Below are positions 7,000 through 15,023 of a stretch of 64,000 nucleotides of DNA, piece after piece (the stretch's first letter is position 1; the number at the start of each line of letters is the position of its first letter). The stretch lies in NCBI GenBank assembly GCA_046347625.1, contig JAXMFU010000003.1:868001-932000 (forward strand), in the 5' to 3' direction. The notes beneath the pieces are model-generated. The model was not told the DNA's origin. It saw only the letters and a list, made by a program, of their open reading frames with translations, and did not search any database. Origin of the DNA: CAIMUS01 sp046347625. GTDB lineage: Bacteria; Pseudomonadota; Gammaproteobacteria; Competibacterales; Competibacteraceae. The translations under genes and the position numbers were made by a program.

Positions 7000-9516
7000 C
7001 TACCGCCGCTGCCGCAGCAGATAGGGCGCCGCCGCCCGCCCGGCGTGGACCAGCAGACCGCCGGCACCCTGCATTTCCTGTTGCACGGCGTGGTCGTAAA
7101 CCGCCCGCCAGAACGCCGCCAGTTCGGTGTCCACCGCCGTCTGAAAAGCTTCGCCCGCCCGCCGCCGGCCCGCTTCCGCGACGCCGGGATGCAGCCGGTA
7201 GAACTGGGCTGATGCGGTCGGGTCGTCGGTCGCCGGCATGTCCGCCGCCACCAGTCCGGCGGTCGTCAATGCCACCAGCGATGCATCCAGCGCCGGCGGG
7301 TCGCCCGCCCGTTCCAGCCGACGCCAGAGCTTGGGCCAGTTGGTCTCGACGATCCCACCTCGCCGGTCGCTCTCTTCCAAACAGCAGAGAAAATGGAACA
7401 GGTCCTGCGCCGCCGCCGGCAGGGTGGCGGCCACGAGGTCGGTCCAGTCGGCCAGGACGCGGAGGAAGTCGGTATCGGCCAGCGCCGATTCGCCCTGCTG
7501 AAAGAAGGCGTCCAACCTTCCTCGACCAGCACTCCAGGTCTGCCCGGCACGGCTCAGTTGCTGTTCCAGTGTCGCCAGGTCCACCGCCTGCTTGTCGGCC
7601 AGATCCAGCAGCTTGGGATGACCCTGCACCAGACGCAGCGCTTCCAGCACCACCTGCCGCTGATGTTCGCGTTGCCGACCGTCGGTCACGCCCTCGCCGC
7701 GCAGCAGTCGGCCCAGGTTGGGCAACTGCCGGATCAGCAGGGCGGCTTCGTCCAGACTGAGGGCGTGAATCGGCAATTCCAGCACGGCATTGGCGTAGAG
7801 GCCGGGAATGACCGGGCGAATCCGCGAGGTCAGAATCACCCGACTGAAGCCCCGGTGATTCAGCAGTGCCGCCAGCAGCTTGCCCCAGCGCTCATCCCGC
7901 CACTGCCCTTCAGGACGCAACAGCGATTCCAGGTTGTCCAGGACGATCAGGATACCGCTGCGCTCCAGCAATTCCGTCAATCGGGGCAAAAAAGCCTCCA
8001 GCTTCTGGACGTCATCCACCACCTGAACCATTGTAAAACCCGGCAACTGCTGCTCCATCGCCATAGCAAAGTTGAGCAGCGCCGGGCTGATATCCTTATC
8101 CAGCTCCGGCGCTTGGTACCAGACATAACCCTGAAAGCGGGGCAAGCCTTCATAGTGATAGGCGAGTTCCAGGGCGCAATAGCTCTTACCGGCCCCGGCC
8201 ATGCCGTAGAACAGCACGCCGGAGCGACCGCTTGCCGGCGCCAGCGCCTGACTGGCCTGGGCCAGCACCCCGACCCGACCGACGAACAGCGGTGGCTCGT
8301 CGGGAAAGGCCGCCAGTCCCGTCACCGGCGGCTTGAAACTGGTCTCGGTCCGCCGGGGCGCCCGCAAACTCAGGTTCACCGCCGCGCTCCCGAACCACGC
8401 CGGTGTCACCGCCGCCAATGGCGAGCATTCGACCGCCGTCAGCGTCTCCGGCAGGGCCAATTGCAAAGCGCGGGTCAGTGCTTGTCCGTTCTGCAACACG
8501 CAGCGATACAAGCGTTCGCCCAGCTCAATGGCGAAAGCATCGCCCACCGGATAGCGCATCGCCAGCACCGCGCAGTTCAAGTTCTCGACCAGCGTCTGTG
8601 CCAGCGCGGGCAAGGGTTCAGCGGCCGCCGTAGCGCCATCCGAAGCCGACTCCCCGAAGCGGCGGGTCGGCTCCAGCCCCAACCAGCGCAAGGTCTCTTC
8701 CACCGTCACCGCCGCCGACAGACAGGCCGACAGCGTCACCCACTTCAACCGCCCTCGGCCCGGTCGCAGCAGTTTGACGAGATCGGCGGAACTGACCGTA
8801 TCCGGTCGCCCATCGGGGTGTTCCAACACCAGTTCCGCCGCCTGCCCATGCCCGGAAAAATGCACCAGATCCCAGCCATCGCCTTCCGCCAGCATGTCGC
8901 CCAGCGCTTTCCGCGTCACCCCGTATTGCAACACCCGCAGATCAATCGCCCACCCGCTCGTCACCAAGCTTTGCAGCAGCGTCTTCAGCCGATAGCGTTC
9001 CTGCCGCAGGTTCAGGGTACTCGCCCCGGTCGGCAGGCTGAACACCGCCAGTACCCGCAAGCGGTCGCCGACCGGCTGTAATTTCACCGGCGCCGGCTTT
9101 CCGACCTCGAAGATCAGGCTCACCTCCTGCACCGCCAGCGGTTTGCCCCCGGTGTATGCCAGTTCCAGCGGCAGATAGCATAAGCCGGCGGCCGCAGGCG
9201 AATCCGCCGGAATCTGCACCCGCACCGTCACCGGCGCCTGATTTACCAGTGCCGGCGCGATCGGTCCCAGCACCTGTTCACCGATCCAGGCGCCCAATTC
9301 AGCCAGCAGCCGGGTTTCTTCCGCCTGCCGCTTGTCGGGAGCCACCCGCCGATTGAGATAGCCGTACAGGTCGCAAAACGCTTCATAGCGCCAGTCGGCT
9401 CGATCGAGTGCAACCGTGTGATCGGCCAGAAAATTGCCATTCGTGTCGGTGAGCCGCCAGTACCAATGGGCGGGGTCACGGACATCGCTGGCTTGCAGCA
9501 GTAGGGTGGTGGGCAT
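7000..9516 (-). CDS. CHAT-domain protein with NTPase module
   Basis: The 838-residue product has an N-terminal CHAT (caspase-like) peptidase domain with the catalytic pair visible as FSGHG (His223) and TLSACLSA (Cys265). A STAND-type NTPase follows, with Walker A GMAGAGKS (438-445) and a Walker B-like ILIVLDNLESLL near 515, then a winged-helix/TPR region. CHAT-STAND-TPR proteins are typically sensor-activated proteases, and several act in phage defence by abortive infection. I prefer the ATG at 9516 (AAGGA 10 nt upstream). The frame stops at a TAG (7000-7002) right after RQRR, where family TPR sequence would be expected to continue with Trp, so the sensing arm may be lost. It is divergent from the intact Rpn gene 52 bp away. 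Confidence 0.8.
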   Translation of the reverse strand: MPTTLLLQASDVRDPAHWYWRLTDTNGNFLADHTVALDRADWRYEAFCDLYGYLNRRVAPDKRQAEETRLLAELGAWIGEQVLGPIAPALVNQAPVTVRVQIPADSPAAAGLCYLPLELAYTGGKPLAVQEVSLIFEVGKPAPVKLQPVGDRLRVLAVFSLPTGASTLNLRQERYRLKTLLQSLVTSGWAIDLRVLQYGVTRKALGDMLAEGDGWDLVHFSGHGQAAELVLEHPDGRPDTVSSADLVKLLRPGRGRLKWVTLSACLSAAVTVEETLRWLGLEPTRRFGESASDGATAAAEPLPALAQTLVENLNCAVLAMRYPVGDAFAIELGERLYRCVLQNGQALTRALQLALPETLTAVECSPLAAVTPAWFGSAAVNLSLRAPRRTETSFKPPVTGLAAFPDEPPLFVGRVGVLAQASQALAPASGRSGVLFYGMAGAGKSYCALELAYHYEGLPRFQGYVWYQAPELDKDISPALLNFAMAMEQQLPGFTMVQVVDDVQKLEAFLPRLTELLERSGILIVLDNLESLLRPEGQWRDERWGKLLAALLNHRGFSRVILTSRIRPVIPGLYANAVLELPIHALSLDEAALLIRQLPNLGRLLRGEGVTDGRQREHQRQVVLEALRLVQGHPKLLDLADKQAVDLATLEQQLSRAGQTWSAGRGRLDAFFQQGESALADTDFLRVLADWTDLVAATLPAAAQDLFHFLCCLEESDRRGGIVETNWPKLWRRLERAGDPPALDASLVALTTAGLVAADMPATDDPTASAQFYRLHPGVAEAGRRRAGEAFQTAVDTELAAFWRAVYDHAVQQEMQGAGGLLVHAGRAAAPYLLRQRR

Positions 9517-9568
9517 GGAGAGAGTCCTTGCGGGTGCTCTTGATCGTCGTAAGAGTATAATCTTCCCC

Positions 9569-10675
9569 ATGAACCACGATCAAAACTTCAAGAATCTGAT
9601 TCTGGACTATCTGCGGCCGTCACTGGATTTCTTCGCCAGGCCGGAAGCGGAATTCATCCCCAATAATGCCCGCATTCTGCCGGTGCGGCAGGAGCAGTTA
9701 AAGGAACGGTTGGGTGACCGGTTCCGCGAGTTGGATACGCCGCTGCTGGTGGAATGGCAGAACGGTCGGGAGGCGGTGGTATTCATTCTGGAAGAGGAGA
9801 GCGATCCAAGGCGATTTTCCATCCATCGGTTAGCTCGTTATTGTCTGGATCTGGCTGAACTGCTCGGGATGGACCGCGTGGTGCCGGTAGTGATCTTCTT
9901 GCGGCCAGGTCGCTATCCACAGGAACTGGTGCTGACCAGCGGCCGGCGGGTCTATCTCCAGTTCAGCTATCTGATATGCGATCTGGGGCGGTTGCCGGTG
10001 GATGACTACCTGGACAGCCGCAATGTGGTCAGCCGCATCCTGTTACCGCTGATGAAGTATGCCCGCGGGCGGCGGGTGGAAGTATGCCTGCAGGCGCTGG
10101 AGGGTTTGGTAGAATTAGAGCCGAACTGGGATAAGCGCTTGAAGTATGCAGAGTTTGTCACGCAGTATGCGAAACTGAAGGGGCCCGAAAAGGCCGAACT
10201 GCAACATCGTTTAGCACAGAGCAGATATCGGGAGGCAGCCATGGGTATAATCCAAGATGCACGTGAGGAGGGTATCAAGCAGGGCATTCAGCTAGCACAG
10301 AGTAAATACCGAGAGGCAGCGATGGGTATGATCCAAGAGGCACGTGAGGAAGGTATCAAGCAGGGCATTCAGCTAGCACAGAGTAAATACCGAGAGGCAG
10401 CGATGGGTATGATCCAAGAGGCACGTGAGGAAGGTATCCAACAAGGTATCCAGCAAGGTATCCAGCAAGGCCGGCAGGAGGCTTTGCGGGAAGGCTTATT
10501 AGAAGGCATCCAGCTTGCCCTGGAAATCAAATTTGGTGAAGCTGGCTTGGCGTTGCTGCCGGCCATTCAGCAGATTCAAGACCCTGACTTGATGAGAAAA
10601 ATCAAGGAAGCATTGCGGGCGGCTAACAGTCCCGAAGAAATCCGTCTCCTCTGGGAGCCGCCGACGAGTCATTGA
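9569..10675 (+). CDS. Rpn-family (PD-(D/E)XK) nuclease/transposase-like protein
   Basis: The 368-residue protein resembles recombination-promoting nuclease/putative transposase relatives: LDTPLLVEWQNG followed by VFILEEESD is a plausible PD-(D/E)XK core, RFSIHRLARYCLDLAEL follows, and the C-terminus has GIQQGIQQGRQEA repeats and a DPDLMRKIKEALR end typical of the family. Start ATG at 9569 is supported by similarity to the usual NHDQNFKNLI beginning; upstream in-frame codons have no family look. Three 27-residue units are repeated near residues 215-295. Its 3' end overlaps the converging hsdR gene by 7 bp. A broken second copy lies at 4828-5424 on the same strand. Confidence 0.8.
   Translation: MNHDQNFKNLILDYLRPSLDFFARPEAEFIPNNARILPVRQEQLKERLGDRFRELDTPLLVEWQNGREAVVFILEEESDPRRFSIHRLARYCLDLAELLGMDRVVPVVIFLRPGRYPQELVLTSGRRVYLQFSYLICDLGRLPVDDYLDSRNVVSRILLPLMKYARGRRVEVCLQALEGLVELEPNWDKRLKYAEFVTQYAKLKGPEKAELQHRLAQSRYREAAMGIIQDAREEGIKQGIQLAQSKYREAAMGMIQEAREEGIKQGIQLAQSKYREAAMGMIQEAREEGIQQGIQQGIQQGRQEALREGLLEGIQLALEIKFGEAGLALLPAIQQIQDPDLMRKIKEALRAANSPEEIRLLWEPPTSH
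10211..10453 (+). repeat. Three in-frame 81-bp tandem repeats
   Basis: Units start at 10211, 10292 and 10373 and encode LAQSxYREAAMGxIQxAREEGIxQGIQ. Units 2 and 3 are almost identical at the DNA level while unit 1 has diverged, indicating a recent duplication of one unit. The period is a multiple of three, so copy-number change keeps the frame. Confidence 0.9.
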
Positions 10676-13600
10676 ACCTGTGAACATCGGTGGCCCTCCT
10701 GCTGATTCTGAAATTCGTGGTAGACAATATCAAGGAGAATGCCGGCGAAGGCTTTACGGATGCGCTCGTCGCCCATTACCTGGCCGGCCATCTCGTGGTA
10801 GCGGTCGAGACCTTCGATGACGTTGTCCAGCAGGATAGTATTGAAGTCGCCCAGGGCGAATTGCTCCTTGCTGTTCATGGCCGCCTGCCGGGCCAGCGTT
10901 TCGTTCTCCAGCAGCTTCCCTTTGATGTGATTGGCGTAACCCAGCAGATCGGCGTCGGAGAGTTCCCCTTCGAATAGCTGATTGAGTTCGTGGATCAGGG
11001 CGGCGAGGGTGGTGGGATTCGGCTCCTGCACGCCGCCGCTGCCGAGGCCGGTAATCGGTTTCAGTTTATTTTTCTCCTCGTCGTCTTTGAGGGCGAGCCG
11101 CCGCTCCGCCAGCGCCTCCAGCCGGTAGTGGGTGAGTTCGACCGCGTTCAGATCGATGGCCGGCTCGGCGTTTTCCTGCCGCAGCCACGGCAGGAGGTGA
11201 GTGAAAAAGATGCTGCGCTTTTCCAGATCGGTATCGTCGTAGTCCACGATCTGGGCGAGAAAATCATAGAGGCGGATGAAGGCGGCGATGTCTTTGCGAA
11301 ACAGGTTCAGTTCATCGAGAGCTTTCTCGTCGCCGTTGTCCTGCGCGCGCCGGCGGTGGTCACGAAAGCGATCCACCGCCGGGGCGATATGCGCCTGGAG
11401 GTCTTGCTGCCGGCTGTTGGGGTCGAAAAACACGGCGGCGAAAGCATCGATTTCGGCGGTGGTGTAGAGGCGCCGATCGTCCAGTTTAGTCTGGAGTGCA
11501 TGAATCAGGTTCGGGTCGGTGACGGCGGTCAGTTGGGCGGTTTTGTAGTACGGCAGAAAGGCGTCGAGAATCTCCTGGGGGTCGTTCACGAAATCCAGAA
11601 TGAAGGTTTCGGTTTTCCCCGGCCAGATGCGGTTGAGACGCGAGAGGGTCTGCACGGCGGCGACGCCGGCGAGTTTCTTGTCCACATACATCGCCGCCAG
11701 CAGCGGCTGATCGAAACCGGTCTGGAATTTATTGGCGACCAGCAGCACCTGATAGTCATCGGTGTTGAACGCCGTGCGCAGGTCCCGCCCCTTGAGACCC
11801 GGGTTCATATTGGTTTCGCTGAGTGGCTCCGGACCGCTGTCCGGGTCGTTGACTTCCCCCGAGAACGCCACCAGCGCGGCGAGGTTCGAGTAATTCTGGT
11901 CGCGGATATAGCGATCGAAGGCCAGTTTGTAGCGCACGGCTTCCTTACGCGAGCCGGTGACCACCATCGCTTTGGCGTGACCGTTCAGGCGGTAGGCGAT
12001 CTTGCGGCGGAAGTGCTCGATGATGATCTGGACTTTCCGGCTGATGTTGTGCGGGTGGAGGCGCACCCATCGCGCCAGTTCCTTGAGTCCCTTGGCCTTC
12101 TCTATGGTTCGATCGTCGTATTCTCTGCCGCCGAGGGCCAACTGGTAGGCGAGTTGGTAGGGCGTATAGTTCCTGAGCACATCGAGGATAAATCCCTCTT
12201 CGATGGCCTGCTGCATCGAGTAGACATGGAACGGTTCCGGCAGTCCCGCTGCGCCCGTCCGACCGAACAGTTCAATCGTTTTGGCTTTCGGCGTGGCGGT
12301 GAAGGCGAAGAAACTGACGTTCGGCGGCTGCTTGCGGGCTTGCATCTCCGCCAGTAGCAGCTCCTCGGCGCTCACCTCCACGCCTTCCTCGATCTGTTCG
12401 GCCGTGAGCACGCGCTTGAGGTTGGCGGAGGCGGCGCCGGTTTGTGACGAGTGCGCTTCGTCGATGATGACGGCGAAGGGGCGGTGTTTGAGCGTGGTGA
12501 GTTCGCGGATGCTGTTCAGAACAAACGGAAAGGTCTGGATGGTGACGATGATGATGGGTCTGGCTTCGACCAGGGCCTGGGTGAGTTGGGCGGATTTCAC
12601 GCCCTCCTTGGTGATGCGGCAGACTACGCCGGCTTTGTGCTCGAACTGGTAGATGGTCTCCTGTAATTGGGCGTCCAGGACCGTCCGGTCGGTGATGACG
12701 ATGATGCTGTCGAAAACCTTGCGATCCTGGGCGTCGTGGAGGGAGGCGAGCCGGTGCGCCAGCCAGCCGATGGAGTTGGATTTGCCGGAGCCGGCCGAGT
12801 GCTGAATGAGGTATTTGTGTCCCGGCCCTTCTTCAGCCGCCGCCGTTACGATGTTGTTGACCGCTTCCCATTGGTGGAAGCGCGGGAAGATGAGGGTTTC
12901 GGTGGTCTTTTTTCGGCCGCTCGGGTCGGTACTTTGCTTTTGCTCCAGGTGGATGAAGCGACCCAGCAGATCGAGCCAGTTGTCGCGCGTGAGCACCCGT
13001 TCCCAGAGATAAGCGGTTCGATAGCCATTCGGATTCGGGGGATTGCCCGCGCCGCCGTCATTACCCTGGTTGAACGGCAGGAATACGGTGTCTTTTCCCG
13101 CCAGGCGCGTGGTCATGTAGACCTCGTCGGTACTCACCGCGAAATGTACCAGCGCTCCGCGTTTGAAGGTGAGTAGCGGTTCGGCGCGTTTAGTTTTCGG
13201 GTCTTTCGGCGGGCGGTCGTAGCGGTATTGGGCGATGGCGTCCGCTATGGACTGGGTGAAGTCGGTTTTGAGTTCCAGGGTGGCGGTCGGGATGCCGTTG
13301 ACGAACAGTACCAGATCGATGCTGTTTTCGTTCGCCAGGGAGTAATGGACCTGGCGCACGACGCGACAGCGGACTTGTTCGTAACGCGCGGCGATTTGCG
13401 GGTTGAAGCCGTGGCTCGGCTTGAACTGGCAGAGTTGGAAGCGGGCGTTTTTATCCTTGAAGCCGTGGCGCAGGAGGGTCAAGGCGCCCAGATCGTCCAG
13501 CAGTTTGACGGCACGCTCGCACAGGCGCGTCTCGGCGTCCGCTCCGTAGTTGTGGCTGAGTTTTTCCCATTCCCTGGGCTGGGTGTCCTGGAGAAAGCCA

Positions 13601-13728
13601 ATCAGATCCTCGGGATAGAGCGCCAGCGCCCGGTCGTATTTTGCCGGCTCGCCCTCCAGCCAGCCGCCGGCGGTGAGGCAGTCCACGAGTTCCGTTTCAA
13701 AGTGCTTTTCTTGGTGCTTGTCTGACAT
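10669..13728 (-). CDS. hsdR: Type I restriction enzyme, endonuclease/translocase subunit R
   Basis: The 1019-residue protein has an N-terminal PD-(D/E)XK nuclease with IDLVLFVNG (Asp138) and LELKTDF (Glu152, Lys154), followed by a superfamily 2 motor with HSAGSGKSNS (about residue 310), DEAHSS (about 425) and a helicase C half (SRLNRIWPGKT). HsdR translocates DNA and cuts it at distance from unmethylated sites when bound to HsdM and HsdS. It is last in the hsdM-hsdS-hsdR operon, 23 bp after hsdS. The last residues (HRCSQVQ) are encoded in the overlap with the converging Rpn gene, so the original C-terminus may have been changed slightly when that neighbour arrived. All key motifs are intact. 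Confidence 0.95.
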   Translation of the reverse strand: MSDKHQEKHFETELVDCLTAGGWLEGEPAKYDRALALYPEDLIGFLQDTQPREWEKLSHNYGADAETRLCERAVKLLDDLGALTLLRHGFKDKNARFQLCQFKPSHGFNPQIAARYEQVRCRVVRQVHYSLANENSIDLVLFVNGIPTATLELKTDFTQSIADAIAQYRYDRPPKDPKTKRAEPLLTFKRGALVHFAVSTDEVYMTTRLAGKDTVFLPFNQGNDGGAGNPPNPNGYRTAYLWERVLTRDNWLDLLGRFIHLEQKQSTDPSGRKKTTETLIFPRFHQWEAVNNIVTAAAEEGPGHKYLIQHSAGSGKSNSIGWLAHRLASLHDAQDRKVFDSIIVITDRTVLDAQLQETIYQFEHKAGVVCRITKEGVKSAQLTQALVEARPIIIVTIQTFPFVLNSIRELTTLKHRPFAVIIDEAHSSQTGAASANLKRVLTAEQIEEGVEVSAEELLLAEMQARKQPPNVSFFAFTATPKAKTIELFGRTGAAGLPEPFHVYSMQQAIEEGFILDVLRNYTPYQLAYQLALGGREYDDRTIEKAKGLKELARWVRLHPHNISRKVQIIIEHFRRKIAYRLNGHAKAMVVTGSRKEAVRYKLAFDRYIRDQNYSNLAALVAFSGEVNDPDSGPEPLSETNMNPGLKGRDLRTAFNTDDYQVLLVANKFQTGFDQPLLAAMYVDKKLAGVAAVQTLSRLNRIWPGKTETFILDFVNDPQEILDAFLPYYKTAQLTAVTDPNLIHALQTKLDDRRLYTTAEIDAFAAVFFDPNSRQQDLQAHIAPAVDRFRDHRRRAQDNGDEKALDELNLFRKDIAAFIRLYDFLAQIVDYDDTDLEKRSIFFTHLLPWLRQENAEPAIDLNAVELTHYRLEALAERRLALKDDEEKNKLKPITGLGSGGVQEPNPTTLAALIHELNQLFEGELSDADLLGYANHIKGKLLENETLARQAAMNSKEQFALGDFNTILLDNVIEGLDRYHEMAGQVMGDERIRKAFAGILLDIVYHEFQNQQEGHRCSQVQ

Positions 13729-13751
13729 GGGCGGGTCTTTGTATTGGCCGT

Positions 13752-15020
13752 TTATACGTTGTCCCTTACATCAATTTTTCCGGTAACGGCGGCGGAGATC
13801 AGGGCGGTGCGGCGTTCTTTGAGGAGGTCAATGGCGTGACGGGATTTTTGGATTAGGGTGTCGATTTTGGCGGTTTCATGGTCGAGAAAGTCAACAATTT
13901 TCCTCTGTTCTTTAATAGGTGGAACAGAAAATATGAACTTCGAAATTTTCTCAAGGTGTAAATTTATAACTGTACTTTGCTTTATCCCATCATTAATATG
14001 TTCTTTGATAGAATCAGATAAAAACATATAGTATGCATAATAGGGGTCTAAATCTGGTTTTAGTTTAATCAGACAAAGGCTGACAAATATACTGAACTCC
14101 CAATCCCAATCTATCACTTTTGGAATACCGACCGTTCCGTTTTTTGATAATAATAAATCTCCTTTTTTAGGATTACATCGCCGAATCAAATCCTTATGTT
14201 CATTCTCTGGAATATACTTAATCATTGATTTATCAATTTGATGATCTTGAATATCGGTTACTCGTAAAAATGGAATGCCTTCATTAACATAAGTTGGTGT
14301 GAAGTGAGCACCATCAATAATTTGATTAGATAATCGATTTAGTTTATTGATTTTCCAGTGTGCAGGCACCTCCCTCAACCACTCCACCCCGCTATCCTTC
14401 ATCGGCGCATCGGGGTTGAGTCCCTTCGTTACAGCGTGGGAAATGAGCGCGGTGCGCTTCTCTTGCAGTAGCTCGATCAGACGTTCCTGCTTGGCGATGA
14501 GGGTGTCGATCTTGACGGTTTCTCGGTCAAGATAAGCAAGAATGACCTTCTGCTCCTCTTCTGGTGGGATCGTGAAAGAAAAATTCAAAAACACAGGAAG
14601 TCGAAGAGAATCGACAGTTGATTTCGCGCCCCCATCAAGGGCCACCTTATGAAACATCTCTCGGAGGTAGTAGAAAAAAAATCTACCTGATATGTGCCTA
14701 AAGTTATTCATCATGTAAACACGTTGATGAAAATCAAATGGACCATTTTGGTAGTGAAACACCTTACCGACCCCAACGCCATCACCAGCCGTCAGAACAG
14801 CTTCACAATCAAAAGTAAAAGAGTTAATTCGTTCAATCTGTTGTGACCGCACAAAAAACGGATAATCTCCGTTTTCAACCGCATCCACAGTATCTTTATT
14901 GCCAGTTTGTATATTGCAAAGAAACTTAAGCCGATTCGCTTCCCAATGCCCTGGCACCTCCCCCAACCACTCCACCCCGCTATCCTTATACGCCGGATAA
15001 GGTTTGTACTTCGTCGTCAT
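13752..15020 (-). CDS. hsdS: Type I restriction-modification specificity subunit S
   Basis: The 422-residue protein has the classical two-fold layout: each half begins with a conserved DSGVEWL(G/R)EVP(G/A)HW element (residues ~11-25 and ~212-226), then a target recognition domain, then a helical conserved region with FLDHETAKIDTLI or YLDRETVKIDTLI and ERRTALIS. The two recognition domains (about 13900-14340 and 14570-14900) are visibly AT-rich compared with the helical regions and with hsdM/hsdR. That is the usual mosaic pattern of recognition domains exchanged by recombination. The protein sets the bipartite DNA target for both methylation and cleavage. It starts 3 bp after hsdM ends. Confidence 0.95.
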   Translation of the reverse strand: MTTKYKPYPAYKDSGVEWLGEVPGHWEANRLKFLCNIQTGNKDTVDAVENGDYPFFVRSQQIERINSFTFDCEAVLTAGDGVGVGKVFHYQNGPFDFHQRVYMMNNFRHISGRFFFYYLREMFHKVALDGGAKSTVDSLRLPVFLNFSFTIPPEEEQKVILAYLDRETVKIDTLIAKQERLIELLQEKRTALISHAVTKGLNPDAPMKDSGVEWLREVPAHWKINKLNRLSNQIIDGAHFTPTYVNEGIPFLRVTDIQDHQIDKSMIKYIPENEHKDLIRRCNPKKGDLLLSKNGTVGIPKVIDWDWEFSIFVSLCLIKLKPDLDPYYAYYMFLSDSIKEHINDGIKQSTVINLHLEKISKFIFSVPPIKEQRKIVDFLDHETAKIDTLIQKSRHAIDLLKERRTALISAAVTGKIDVRDNV

Positions 15021-15023
15021 AAT

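Noticed and set aside
7393..9081. A 562-codon plus-strand open frame opposite the CHAT gene, and other long antisense frames opposite nuoL, hsdR and nuoF.
   Set aside because: They lie antisense to clear conserved genes in GC-rich DNA, where long shadow frames are expected, and their products have no recognisable motifs.
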